Shown: in pieces, positions 41,201 to 56,200 of the stretch
Layout: every line of letters begins with the position of its first letter
Numbering within the stretch: the stretch's first letter is position 1
NCBI GenBank assembly: GCA_034231615.1
Contig: CM067322.1
Coordinates: 69,177,354 to 69,241,353 of the forward strand
DNA: 64,000 nt
Direction of reading: 5' to 3'
DNA from: Meghimatium bilineatum
Taxonomy: Eukaryota > Mollusca > Gastropoda > Stylommatophora > Philomycidae
Made by a program: the position numbers and the translations under genes
The notes under the pieces: model-generated
What the model saw: only the letters and a program-made list of their open reading frames with translations
Told to the model about the DNA's origin: nothing
Database searches by the model: none

Positions 41201-44134
41201 CATCATCGTATGGAAAGAGGATAAATGCAGCAGTTCATCAGCGGAGAGTTTCTAGAAAGTCACAGGCAGACAAAAAACAGTCTAGAGTGGTCATTCCATG
41301 CCAGAACTGTCCAAGGAGATTTGCTGCCTGAATATGACTTATTAGCCATCTACAAACTCATAATCATGGACATAATTCTAACTGAATTTTCAAGTGGATG
41401 TAACAAATGGTCATCATCACTTGTGATGGACAAACAACCAAAAATTAATTTCATTGTTTATAACTCAGTTTCTGCTGTATTATGTCTCATTTTAGTTCCT
41501 TGTAAATCTAACCTCCATACATAACACATGTAATCAATAGCTTATTTGTTACTTCTGAAATATTCTGATGGCTTCCTCATCTATTATTCGAAGAGTATGT
41601 TTTTGTGCTTCAAATGTGATAAAATATTTATAGATTATGTGCATAACAATGTGTTTAGTTTTGTGAGCTGCTTGTGTATGTGATGTTATTCATTTTCATT
41701 GAGTGGCAAGTGGAATTTTTTTTTTCAAATTTTATTTCCCCACACCAAGGGTTTATATCCCGTTTTATACATAATTATTGGCAGTAATATTGTGTTTTAT
41801 GAATGTAAATCAGTGGAGCATTGAGTTGCTGAAAGTTTTCATTTATGGATTATGTTCTAGAATAATTTTTGAGAAATTTTTGAAACATTTAGTGGCAATA
41901 GTGTGTAACATTTTATAGTTATAAAAGACCCAAAAAAATATAGTTTTTACCTTACTTTACCACAGTAAAGTATTTTTTTAATGTATTTGTAATTAAAAAT
42001 TATTGAATATTTTCTGAATTAGGCCTAGGTATATATGGTTATAGCAATAAATATAGCAGTTTTGTGACCTACAAGTGCTCTATATACTCTATATTTTGTT
42101 GACGAGGCCATTTTGAAATGATGTGGTATTTCAAATGAGCTGTTTTTAGTAATGCTGTCGCTACAGTTGCTGAATAATAATAATGCATTCAACTTTTGTC
42201 AAAGTATGTCACAAAGATATCTAACGGAAATTCCTACCAGCGAATTTGGTCAACAAAGTGTTAAAGTGTAATTTTATGATAAATACCCCTTATAACCTTG
42301 GACAATAATCCACGTTGGTTATATTAATGGGTGTGACATTAAACATTTCAGGCAGTCAAAATGAAGTGCCATTAAATTACTAAATATTTTCTGCAAGAGT
42401 CTAGAATGCTCTGCCTAAGAGGCTTCCTTCAAGGGAGCCAAGTTTAGTGCTGACAACTTGTTATATAAAGACATAAGCATTGCATGGTTCTTAGGTGATC
42501 AAATATAATACTAAAACTCACTTAGATGTTCTTGCTTGCTCAAATTTTGTAATAATCACTCATATTTTAAAGTTTAAAAAGGAGAGCAGGATAACAAAAA
42601 GAAGTTTTGCAGCCCAAATCCACCACTGCTATGATGGTAATTTTTTTTGAAAACAAAGAACCTGTCTGGAATATGTGTACTATTGCCTGAACATTTTTCA
42701 ATCATGAAAGATAGATAACTAATTGGATTATGTATTGTTAAAAATAGTTATGATTTACATTCTGTATATTTCAGATTGGAGTACATTATACATCAATGGA
42801 CTGAGTTTAATGAGAAGTACATTAGACTTGAGAAAATCTTGTCAGCCATTGAGTTGCAGATGCCTCGACCAGTAATTATTGGAGATTCATTGACTGCCAT
42901 TCAGAACAAATGTGACAAGTAGGTCTATCAATTAGTTTTGCTGTAGACTTAAAGCTGAGTCTTAGAATGATACATTATTTTTTTCATCACTGCCATAAGT
43001 CTCAGGATAAGCAATGATTTGTTTTGTAGTAAAAATTTGTATATAACCTCATTCTGATCCATCCAAGTTTGTATTATCTTTATTAACCTTGTAGCAGTAT
43101 GCATTAAAACTGAGTAAATTTCACCTGCCACTGCATTCTTTTTTGCCATTATGTGTTATTTATGGAGGGTATTTGGAAAATACAGTAACTATTTTTTTAA
43201 AAAGATTTTTGTATAACTTGTGTGTGTGTGGAAATAAACGGTTACTGAATGTAATGATGTAGCTTTGTTATTAGGTTTTGTGTGATATGTGAGAAAATGG
43301 TGAGGATCAAACAATTGTTTAACTCTTTCCCTATTCCCCCCCCCACCTAAAAAAATCCAGGAAAAAACATGTAACTTACCTATTTCTGTCTGATCTATTC
43401 AAGTTAGGATAAACTGTTGCTGCATGCCTAGGCCTATATCTTATTTTCTTTCATAACATAACTAAAGTGTTCATATAATATCATCTTGTTCATACTATCT
43501 TGCCCCTGACTACCCTAATGAACTGTTATAATAAAAAAAAACATGTAATTTCACTTTATCTTCATATTAGATAGAGACTTGGATATAATCTTAAATGTTT
43601 TAGTTACAGACATCTCCAGTCAGAACTGGAAAAGGAGAGAAACAATTTGTTTGAAGTTGTGAATAAAGGGAAACATATCTTGCATAGTGTCAGCTGTCCT
43701 GCCTTGGAAACAACCATCACTGATCTTGCTGACAGATGGATATCTATCAATGCTGATATCAGTAGTGAATTAAAAAGGTGGGTGCTGAAAGTTCTGAGTT
43801 TTAAGAAAGAGTAGTCATCTTATTGTAATGCCTGATATTTAATATATATTCATTCATTCATTCATTCATCTTCCTTTAGCACTGAAGTTAGTGCATAGGG
43901 CAGATGTCAGATCTTGCCAATTATGTCTGTTCAAAGCTATTCTGTGCAGTTCTTGAATAGTATGAATATTGTTTGTTTTACTTTCTCTAAGTACTGTTCT
44001 TCTCAGTATTTCTTTTGATCTACTCCTGACTCTTTTGTCTGTAGGTATCCATTCAAGAGATTGGTGGTGTATTAAATATATATATATATATTTAATACAC
44101 CACCAATCTCTTGAATGGATACCTACAGACAAAA

Positions 44135-44201
<67 letters not shown>

Positions 44202-47200
44202 TCTGTCTCTCACTCTCTCTGTGTGTGTGAGCACGAAGTGAATGTGATTTCACTTCATTCTAATTTCTTGTATGTATCTGTGAGAAAATGTGAATTCACT
44301 TCATTCCAATATCTTATATGAATATTTGAGAGAATATGATTTCACTTTATTCTTCTTCTTCTGCATTCGTCCTCAAACTCCTGCAGATTATCAGGATGTA
44401 ATCCGGAGAACGGAATGCGTTGTGTCATGGTTTACAGCATTGCTGCGATATCTGCGCCTTTCGACCTGACACATCCGACAGCATGGCTTTGGGTCACTGA
44501 CCCAATATGGGATGGGACAGCCAACTCCATCCCATAACCTCCTTAGTCGCTCGCCTTTTACGACATGAGTGAAAGGTAAACAGTGTTGTTATTCTTTGCT
44601 CCCCTTTCGGGCTCTGGCAACACACAGGCGAGTTTATTCTAATATCCTGTATGTATGTGTGAGAGAATATGATTTCACTTCATTCTTTATCTTATATGAA
44701 TCTTTTAGAGAATGTGAATTTAGTTCATTCAAATCTTCATGACCAGTGTGCCTGATACCATTCTTCAAATTTCCTACTAAATTCATACACATACTGGATT
44801 TTCAAGCATATATCACCATACTGGACCTTTACTTACCAATGAATTTCTGTAGCCCTAACCCTTTCACTAATCATAATATCAATAACAGAATGCTGCTCTT
44901 CTTTGATGCATGTCAATAGTGGGGCTGTCATATTTACATTTCACGCAGTTACCTTGTATTGATTATCGTACTGTCATATTTAAACAGCTGTTATGACAAC
45001 ATATTATTCATCTGCACTAAGATGGCATGTGGAGAGCACTCTTGACATCAGTGACAACAATATTGAAAGGTTGCAAGATAATACCATGATTATTATCATT
45101 TCTATCACATTTGTAATGCTTTCATTTGAAGCACCCAGATAACTTCATAGGTGTTCTTATATTGGTATTTTATCACATTGCAATGAACAAAAGCACCATT
45201 AGCTATAGGCCTATGGTGTAAATTCAGTTGTATGTAGGCTGTCATTAGGATGATAATCTGCTGAAGTAATTTTTTATCCTGCTTAAAGCATATGTTTATA
45301 CAACAATAAAATGATGGACTTATACTAAACATGTACTTAGAATGAATGAAAGCATACTGCCTCTACAAGCATTAAAATTGGTACCATATGGCAAAAGAAA
45401 AAGAGGAAGACCAAGAGAGACTCTTCACGGAACAACAATTAAAAAAGATATAACTATGGATTTCAACAACATTCAAAAATTACACAAAGTAGCATCCAAT
45501 TGCTCAAACTGTAGAGCACTGGTTTCTTCCTTATGCAACGTATTCGGTGCTGAAGGAACATCGGTAAATAGATGGATAATGGGTGGATTTATGGATGGAT
45601 TCTATCTATAGGATAGGATAGGATATATGATATGATATGATGATTGGATTGGAGTAGATTAGATTAGGATAGGTGGATGTAGTAAAGGTGACTTTTGAAG
45701 ACTTCTTCGTATTCTGAATAAAACTTTTATTTTGCCAGACACTAGTTAGGAAATGCACAAATAGTTCTCCATTCAGCCCTTGAACTTTTTTTCTGTGCAG
45801 ATTATTTTGACAACTATAATTTACATTGAAGATAATTTCAGGGTAGATTTTCAAACCTAAATAACATTTTAAATTCCATATTTTTCCAATATGTTTGGGG
45901 GTTTTTTTAATCCCCAGGAATTTTGAGCTATAGAATTCTTATATCTTTTGATACAATGAAGATTGAGAGTTCTAAAAAGTTATATTTTTTTAAAAACCAG
46001 AAAACTTTAATTGTCATTGTCAACAGTGTGCAATGCATTTAAAAGAAGCTTCCTACTTAGAGTGGATAGATATAAGGTCATTGATAGGTGAAGTATTGTT
46101 GGACCTGTACAAGAGGAAAGTCTTTCTATATTTCTATATAGTCATGTCATCTAGAAGGGATTTGCAATTATAAAGTTGGTTGGTCTGGTGTTCCATACAG
46201 ACCATCTGCATGCAAGGGTTTTTTTTGCAATAAAATCAGCATTTTTTCCTCCCTAGATCTGAAACTCAGGTTGATCAGGTTTCACTGTTTGAGACAGAGG
46301 CAGCCATACTGTCAACATGGCTTGGTGCAGCAAAACTGAGACTAGATGGCTTAATACAAACTCAGGATCTCCACAGTATCGCATCAATAAGAAACAGAGT
46401 GGAGGAGATTTTGGTAAGTATATTTTCACATATTTTGTCACTTTAAATATTGCTTTCTTGCAAGTTTGTATTGCTAATGTGAGAGTTAAAAACTAGTTAT
46501 ACACAATGCAGACTTTTTCAAAAGCAGGTGAAATACACTATCATTTTTTTAAGAATCTGAATTACATATATACATCAACATAATATACAGTCATGTTTTA
46601 TTGAATTTTTAAAGAAATCAACAAGAATAAATATAAAAATATAGAGATAGTTTTTAATGATATTGAGGAAACAAAGCTGAGAATAATAAAGCTCATAATA
46701 GTAACAAGCTGCAATAAAAATATGTAGTTGGTGAAACAGTAGTTGAAAAAAGTTCAAAGGATTAATGTCATTGTACTTGGGTTACCCCATATATACTCTG
46801 TACTCCTTAATGAAGCGACATGCCACCTACTGAGAGTACCACTCATAACACATAGCCCCATAGCTTCAAGAAATAATCCCACCAGTAATCTGCAAAATAA
46901 ATCCACTTTTTAAACAAGATGATGTGAGCAGGATTCGAACCCACAACCTCTTAAGTAAAAAGTTAATGTCTTAGTCACTATGCCTGGGATACCCTTAACA
47001 AAACTGTTTATCAACACAAATTGATGGAAAACACAAAGTAATTAGTTTTACAGTTCACCAAACAGAACACTACATCAGATGAAACAGAGCACGGACTAAA
47101 TGGAATTTTAATCAAAAGATCTTTACCAAGAAAAAAGATAGGACAAACAGATAGCAAACAATAAAATATTTACACTATTATTTGTATTAAATATTGCAAT

Positions 47201-50200
47201 TATTATCTGATTTATTAGAACAATTTATAAATCAATAAAATGTAATAAATGATAAAATTTGAAACTCTATTATAATGATGATGATGATGAAATAATCCCT
47301 CTAACTGTGAGCAGGTAGCTCTTGACAGCCCATAGTATTTCTGACAAAAGCACAGGTTCTTATCAGTTGTATAACTTAGATGACACCCCGACATCTTTAA
47401 GATTTCAAAGGTTTGGGTGTGTAGTGGTGGGTTATGAATTTATGTTGTCCCCAAAGGAAGGCATTACTGTTCACCAGCATCCCAGGATTGCCAAGTCCTA
47501 TCAGAGGCACAGCACATACATCTGAGCCAACTATCTCATCATTCTTCTGTCAGATTTGTTGACCCATCTGCAGTATGACACATCTAGTATTTCTTGTCAC
47601 CAAGGAGTCTGCCCAAAAAGACAAAGGTGCAATGTCTGCTAGCCTGCTTCTCTTCGTCATCCATAGGGATTATTTTATAGAAGACAAAAATAAAATATTA
47701 AGACATGACAATGATTTCTTCGCAGGTGACAGGTTATCATCCTGTCTCTCTAACTTTCCTTAGTCACCTCATATGACATGCCTGGAAAGAAGACAGTGCA
47801 CACTGAATTAGATAAAAGTCCAGACCATGGTTACCACACTGGCACTATTGTAACAATAGAAAACATATTCCCATGCATGCATGAATGCACTTGTGTGAGA
47901 TACAAAGTAGAGTGTGTTCTGTATTTTTTACATAAAAATTGTAGTATTATATTTATGGTTTTCAGGAATTCCATCAAGAAATGGACAAACAGATACATCA
48001 GAAAAACAAGGTGGTTGATATTGGCACCCAGTTACTGCAGAACAAAACCTGTCATGTAATAGGTGTATCAAACCAACTGAGAGAGTATGAAGAACAATGG
48101 AAACAACTTCAGAATCAGTTATCTAAGACCCAAGATCACATATACAAGGCTCAGACAAATCTTACATCTTCTAATCAGGCATTGACTGAGCTTTTGGCCT
48201 GTGTTGACAAGATAAGCACATCCCTCAAGCTTGATGCTAGCAAGATGACTAACAGTGTAGCAGAATTAGAAATCATGGTGATGAATTGCAAGGTTTGTTT
48301 TGTTTCTCATTCCAATCCCTAAATTTCAACACATGATCACTATTATGGCAACACAATTTTTTTTTAACCTGTATTTCTTTTTAACCAATTTCCGACATGT
48401 ATACTCTTTTCATAGGTGCCCAATGTCAAAATATATTAACATTGAGATAGCCATTTGTAGTAATGGACAACAATCTCCCATGTTAATTTCACATCATGAT
48501 TTTATTATAAATATTAGTTAGAGTGATAGTCCTTGGATGTTCATGACAATATGTAAGCCCTGTCATAATTTATTTGACTTTTTCATGTTTGCAAACCAAA
48601 CTGTGTGGACTTAACTTCAGTTACTAGAATTTTTCAGGAATTCTTCTTGGATGAGGATTTAGACAAAGACAATTTGTAAATCTTCAGTTTTCCAGGTACT
48701 GCAGATCAACATATGGGGTTGAGGGAGATATTGATAATATTTAATAGTTATGTAAATAATGTCATTTACGAATAGAAATTTGAGAAATTTGTGTTTTCTA
48801 CAGCTAGACCTATGAATAACCTTGACACGGTAAGTTCTTTATGTATGTTTGTCCTCACTGTCAATGTTTGTTGTCCACAACGTAACACTGACACACACAA
48901 GCAAGTAACACCTCCAAACCATATCCAGCATCCACTTATCTCCATTGTCTCTGAATTTTAAATCAATAACTCAATAAATAACAAAGTTTTGCCAAAAAAG
49001 AAAACATGTGCAGAAAAACCAGAAGTCATTAAAAAATGGCCTGGTTTCAGAGGAAGTTGCATAATTTTTCTCTGGGTAGCTATAGATTAAAAGGTGTTGA
49101 ATTATAAAGTTTCGTGTCACTGGATATGTCATTACAACATTTCTTTTTTAAGTAAAGTATGTGCCAAAATATATATCAACAATATTACCAAGTTGTGATC
49201 TGGAGTTATAACCGATTGACAAACAAACTTGTGTTTCGAGACGTACAATAGTTTAATTACTGTATGTTTGGTGCATACTATACTTTCTGATGGTTAGCAG
49301 AATCTTGAGACTAGCAGCTACATACCTTCATCATCATCATCATCAGGTGCCATGCCGGGTGGCGTATGCGGTCATGGCTCTCCACTGCTCTCTGTCCACA
49401 GTATTATGTATCAAAGTCATTGTTGTTTCTTTGCCGTGCCAGGTTGTCAAACTGTCTAATATTTTCTCACGTTCTCGTCCTCTGTCTCTGGTGCTTTCAA
49501 TCTTGCCTGTTGTGATTATGTTCTCTAAACCTGCCTGTCTCATAGAGTGACCAAAAAAAAGAAGATTGCCTTTTTCTTATATTGTTGATTAAGGTCCGTT
49601 TCGCATTTAACTCTTTTAGCACCTCTACATTAGTTTTTCTGGCAGTCCATGATATTCTCAGCATTCTTCTGTAGAAACACATCTCCGTTGCCTCCAATCT
49701 CCCACTTTCCAGTTTGTTTATTGTCCAAGACTCGCACCCATATGTTAGTATAGGGGTTATATAGCACTGCAGAACTCTATGCAGTCCTATTCTGCATCTT
49801 ATTTCTGTTGAACTTCTTCCATCTGCTGTAATCATTGTACCTAGATATTTGAATTGGTGGACCTGTTTTAATACTATATCATTCACTATCATCTTGCAAG
49901 GTGTGTTATTTTGTTTCTTTGAAATAATCATTACTTCTGTTTTCTTGATATTTAGGAAGAGGCCTTTCTCTTTACTTTCTGTGACTACTACTTTAATTAA
50001 GTTTTGAAGGTCTTCCTCACTTTTTGCAATCAGAACAGTATCATCCGCATATCTCAAATTATTTATGTTATGTCCTCCCACTGATATTCCTGGGATATCT
50101 ACTATTGCACGCAATATGTTTTCACTGTATAAAGAGAATAGGTCTGGTGAAAGCACGCATCCCTATCTGACTCCTTGTTTTATTTGTTGAAAAGGGCCAA

Positions 50201-53200
50201 ATTGATTTCCTACTCTTATTGCTGCTGTTTGTTGCCAGTACATGTTCTTGATTATTCTTAAATCCTTGCTGTCAATGTTCAGATTCTCTAGCATGTGTAT
50301 AATTTCGCTGTTTAACTTTGTCAAATGCTTTAGTGTAGTCTATAAAACAGAGGTACAGATCTGTTTTTAACTCTATAGACCTCTCTATTAGTGTTCTCAA
50401 TATATAAATAGCATTGTTGGTACCTTTGCCTTCTACAAAGCCACATTGTTCTGGACTTATTTCTGATTTTATTTTGTTTCTCACTCTCTTCATGATGATT
50501 CTGAGAAGTATTTTGGTTATTTGGCTCATGAGGCTGATTGTACGGTGTTCTTCACATTCTGTGGTCCTTGGTTTCTTAGGTAATGCTATGAATATGGACC
50601 TCATTAAGTCATCGGGTATGTTTCCGCTGTTATATATGTCATTCAGCAATTTTGTGATTATTTCAACTCCAGTCATCTAAAGCTGCTAATTCTTCTAATG
50701 TGATATTGTCTGGACCTGGATTTGCCATATTATTGCTACATACCTTATGTAGCAAAAATAATTATTGTAGCACCTCTATCACTATGTTACTATCACTATA
50801 TATCAATATCAGAATGGTTTAATGTACAGCAACAATTGATTTAAAACAGATGGAAGCAGTGTTGAGTATCATTTACACTGATTTTAAAACACTGGGATCA
50901 AATACAAACGTAATACAGAGTATTAACTCTTAATATTCCCAAATGAAAAATAGGCTGTCGATTGTTTCGTACAGAAAAAAAAACCACTGACAAATAAGTT
51001 GTCGCTTCATCCAGTAAGAGTTAATACAGAATTTTCTGAAATCCTTCTTAATAAACTATTCTTTAAACTGTTTGTGAAATATGTTCCAGGAATACAAGAT
51101 TCAGCTGGACAGCATGCAGATGTTATTAGACTTTGTGAATCATCAGGAGTTAGCTCCACAGTCTGTTGAAAGAGATGTTCCAAATGAGAAGTTTGAGTTT
51201 GCAGATAAACTTGATAAGTTGAATAAGGACTGGAGGAAAGTGGTAACATATGTTACTGAAAGGCTAAACGCACTAGAGGTATGATGCTCCTCAAACTCCA
51301 TCTGATTAATGCTCACATATAAGTATCTACATTATTTATTTGTATTATTTTCATATACAATAATCAATATCATTTAGTTGAAATCTACCTAGACTTATTC
51401 TTCCCAACATCATTTCATAATGAAAAAGATTGTAATAAATGACTATAAATTTTTAACTGCTCTGATTTATTAGTTGCTTTGCACATGACCCTATCATGAA
51501 AGAAAGTGAGATTACTGCAGCCTTGTTTTTGCATTGTCTGGTATTAAAAACCCAAACCTTTAAACTGTTTTTCATAGTTACAATACTGCAGAGCAATAGT
51601 AGGCTATTTTGCTACTACAATGTTCAGGTAAAAAAAGAGTGTGTTTTTTTGGTTCTGATGGTGTGCTGAAGGTTCATTTTTTAAAATCATTAATGTTGAT
51701 GTCTGAAAAGTAAACACGAAAAAGAAACATACTGACTAGCAGTTGTCTATTTACATATTTATCCCTATTTCTTTGAGCACTAATTGGATATTTTTATATC
51801 TAGTTCAATGCTTACATTTTGTGCAATCACTAAATTTTCAAATGCTCTAAGTTTAAATAAATTGTGTTTCAGTTTTGTACAGTGCAGTTGGCCAGATATG
51901 TGTGGTAGTTATTTGTTAAAAGGTTATAAAATATATATTGACATTATTTGCAGGCTGTCCAGAACAGATGGCAAATGTATGAAAAAGCTTTGGAGAAACT
52001 TTATGCTTGCATGCATGGTCAAAAGGACAAATTTCATCGCTACCAATCAATTGGGCATGAAGTTGGGATACAATATGCACTGAAAGAATTAAAAGTGAGA
52101 GTTTATGTAGTTTATGTACAACACTTACTTAGTTTCCCACATTTACTAATTACTTTGAAATCCAACATTATACTTAAACAAAATAGATGCTGTGTTCAAC
52201 TTTTTAACCCTTTCAATACTGTCCACCCAGTCCTTAAACTCTACTCCCTAAGTATCTGAGCAGTAAATCCACACAAAAGTTACATTTAAAAATGTTTTTG
52301 TTTGTTCCAATCCCTAGAAATTGTGATCAATAAAACTCTTGTTTTGTATATGTAATGGGGAGCTTCTCCATAGATTTTTTTCATACCCAAGACTCCTAGT
52401 TTCAGCAATATGCAATATTTGAGAAGTTGAAAAGAAGCCTCTTACTCATTGGTGTCTGTTAGTATGTATGGGACATGTTCCACCATGTTGTATGAATGCA
52501 TCCTGCCACATAAAAGTCTGCATTCAATTGGTGGTTTCATATTTGATCATTTTTAACCAGCTAGTACATATGATTGCATGGATTCAATACAGTCCCTGTC
52601 AAAATCATAGTACTAATTTCATTATAAATATAAATTAACTGACTTGTTCATCTCCCAGATTCTTATTTATTGTACCAGTCCTCACACAAGTTGACTCTCC
52701 TTTTAGACACACATAATTTTTACCATGCTTACATAAATAAAATGTATCTTCACTTTTATGCTGACCTGTCTCTGGTTGGACTGGCATACACATATTGTTA
52801 AATTTAAATGCACACACAACACAAATGTTATTGCCTATCAGTTCAAATGTTGTATCTATTGGATAATATTAGCAGCAGACTGTACAAAATTTATTTGTAC
52901 ACTAAGCATGATAAACACTTCAGGTAAAATGGCACGAATTAACAGTTGTGTTTTTTCTTGTGACCACAAATGGAAGCCCAGTTCAATGTATCAGGACTAT
53001 TTGCATGGAATATGTGGTTTCTCTATGTATGTATGTGTTAGAAATCAGGGTGTATCCATGTGAATTTCCTGATACAACACTGAGACAGGATTAGCAAATC
53101 ATCAGTGAGAACACAATGACTCGTAGTAAAATGGAGATTTTTATACACCACAGGAATCTTTAATCATGGCCATTGAAAAGGAATCATCATCCACACTAGT

Positions 53201-56200
53201 CTTACTCTCGCGTGCTATATCTCTTAAGGAATTCAAAACGTCAGTTTGATCCATTGGAAACATCAATGGATGTAATGTAATGTATTGTAGATATTACTTT
53301 CCATGACAGTCACGAACCATTCCATGCGGTATTACATTTGATAATAAAATATCGTGTCAAAAATCAACATAATTCGTTTCCATTGTGTTTTGTGAGACAG
53401 AATTACAGATATAGACATGTTTCAAGTGAATGAAAGAAGAAGAAAAAAGAACATAATTCATTCCAGACTTTCGGTGAATAAATGAGCCAGCCTTCTCCTT
53501 CTTACAATCATAATGTGCAAAGGAATTAAAGCTTTAGACTGTGATATATTTCTAGCTTCGTGTGGTGGAAATTCTATGTCATGTGAGCTTAACTTTGTGT
53601 GATTTCATACTGAGGAATCGAGGCATAGCAACAGAGGTGACTGGAGACGCAGACTAGTTACATAATGTCATCTGCGTTTCCAGTAGCCTATGGGGTCCAT
53701 AAGGTTAAAAGTTTTCATTACAATTTTATGCACAATAATGATGTTCTAGGATGCTAAAAAAAACAAATGGGTGCCATTGATCATGGGTTATCGAAAAACA
53801 ATGAATGCAAGTGATTATAGGTAAGATAGGCAAAGGTAATAGAGTTATGAATCAGTGTCACAGCACACAGTTTTTACATAGGGGCTCAGTTGTCAATCCA
53901 GGGGTTGTCAAGATATCGCTTGACTATGCCACCTTCTACATTTATTCAGTAGTGATGGCGACAATCCTCATCTTTCCCAGAATGTGAGCCCTGGTACCAA
54001 TTTCCTGGTGGTTGGGTGTGCCACAGAAGTTAATTTGTTTTTTAAATCCATGAATGATTACACTTAATAGCTAGGTCACATTGTTGATAGGTGAGTGACT
54101 TAAATACTACACAATATCAAATTCTGTATTAAGAAGACTTACTTTAACACCTTTCTCAGACAACACAGCAACAGATTCAGACTAAACAGACTGACCTCAT
54201 CCTCTTAAAAGACATGGCCAGTGATCTGGTTGAAATTGGACATGAGTTGCCAGGATGTCAGGAGTCAGTCTTGAAAAGTCTTTCCACACTTTATACAAAA
54301 TGGGAAGAATTTGAGGACTTAACTAAACTGCTTGAGACTTCATTAACAGGTGAGTATAGCTCATTGATTAGCTCAAGACATCAGTAACAGATGAGTATAG
54401 CTAACTAATCAGCTTGAGACATCGTTAACAGGTGAGTATAGCTCTGATCACCTTGAGACTTCATTAACAGGTGAGTATAGCTCTGATCACCTTGAGACTT
54501 CATTAACAGGTGAGTATAGCTCTGATCACCTTGAGACTTCATTAACAGGTGAGTATAGCTCTAATCACCTTGAGACTTCATTAACAGGTGAGTATAGCTC
54601 TGATCACCTTGAGACTTCATTAACAGGTGAGTATAGCTCTGATCACCTTGAGACTTCATTAACAGGTGAGTATAGCTCTGATCACCTTGAGACTTCATTA
54701 ACAGGTGAGTATAGCTCTGATCATCTTGAGACTTCATTAACAGGTTAGTATAGCTCACTGATTTCAAACATATTTATCAAAATTCTTCAGTTTTCAAATG
54801 CCTACATTTATATACTTTCTTACATTATTTGTATACTTCCTACAGGATATTCTTCATGATGATCTATTTCATAAAATTGAATAATTATTATTAATCTAAT
54901 TAATGATAGGAGTAGGAGTTAAGGGCAGAGAGAAAAAATGTGTCCTGTCTGAAAATATCAGAATGCACAACCAACTGACTAGGATAGGACACTGAGCACA
55001 TACACCCTTAGATAGTTGTTTGGTGGTGAGTTGAGAATTTATGAATGCTCCTAGTACCATAATGCTAGTTCCTAATCAAGAATCTTCAGCGTTCTCTTCT
55101 TTAGCGTTCACTCTCAAACTCCCGCTAGATATTTCTTGTAGCAGGACTATGGTCCTACTAGATTCCAGCAGGGTGCAGTCCAGAGAATGGAAATATATTG
55201 TGTCGCCATTTTATTTGCGCCAAAGATGAAAATTCGGAGGTAAAAAATGTCTCATTATTAACTAATGATATCACTCCATAAATTGTTCAGTCAGGTGGCA
55301 TTGTGTCTCAACAAGATCAGTTAATTTTTCCTTTTCCCCCCTATTTTCTCTTTTCCCCCCTATTTTCTGTACTTTTGCCTCAGTTTTTTCTTCAGCCCCA
55401 GTTTGTTTTAATGGCAATGCAAGAATATATGCTACAGTACTTTACAAGTCTACAATGGGATAGATGGTCATATGATGACTTGCAGTGTATAATGAAAATG
55501 AGTATAAATGATGCTTGAGTATTTTGAATTTTTATCAGATGCACTGAGCCAATGGAGTGGTTACAACACACGTTTGGCTAACCTCAATCAGATCCTAACA
55601 CAGACAGAGTATGTTCTGAACCAGTATAGTTTGATTGGAGGAGATATGGACACTCTCAAAACCCAAGTTGTAAAACTTCAGGTTAGCAAACAATGGTGTG
55701 CAAGTGTAGAACAAGAAGATAGAATATTTTTACGGTAGAAATATAACGTGACTGAACATATAAATATTAGAAAAACTAATTTGTTCAACTAAATAAATAT
55801 GAAACAATTTTATTAACTATTAGCCCTATGTATTATTTTATTTATTTCTAGTAGTTTAGGAAAACAGCAAATGAATTCTTTAATTGTTAAATGTTTTATG
55901 TGGTAGTAAAGAACAATATGTATTTAATTTGTGACTTGCTACATGTTTTTAGTAGCTTAATATAAATTGTGATTTAGCTCTTGCTAAATATGCATGTGCA
56001 TTAGGCTGCAGCTTAAGATTTAATTCTTATATTGTTATGTGCATTAGGCAGTTGTTAAAGATTTTAATCTTCATTTTTTTAAAGTTTTGGGCAGTAGTTT
56101 AGCCCTTAGAAAGGTATCTCTCATTACAAATAGAAATGAGATTATTAAATGACGGGCAGAATATTTTGACAGTGTATTAAACCGCCATTCATTAATGATG

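Noticed and set aside
43866..44241. Overlapping frames of 122 and 90 codons on opposite strands
   Set aside because: Created by the perfect palindrome, (ta)n and LINE sequence.
46925..46995. Functional tRNA gene
   Set aside because: B box is good but acceptor stem and full cloverleaf are missing; more likely a SINE head.
54561..54767. 68-codon minus frame of repeated SYTHLLMKSQGDQ
   Set aside because: It only reads the 39-bp minisatellite, whose period is a multiple of three.
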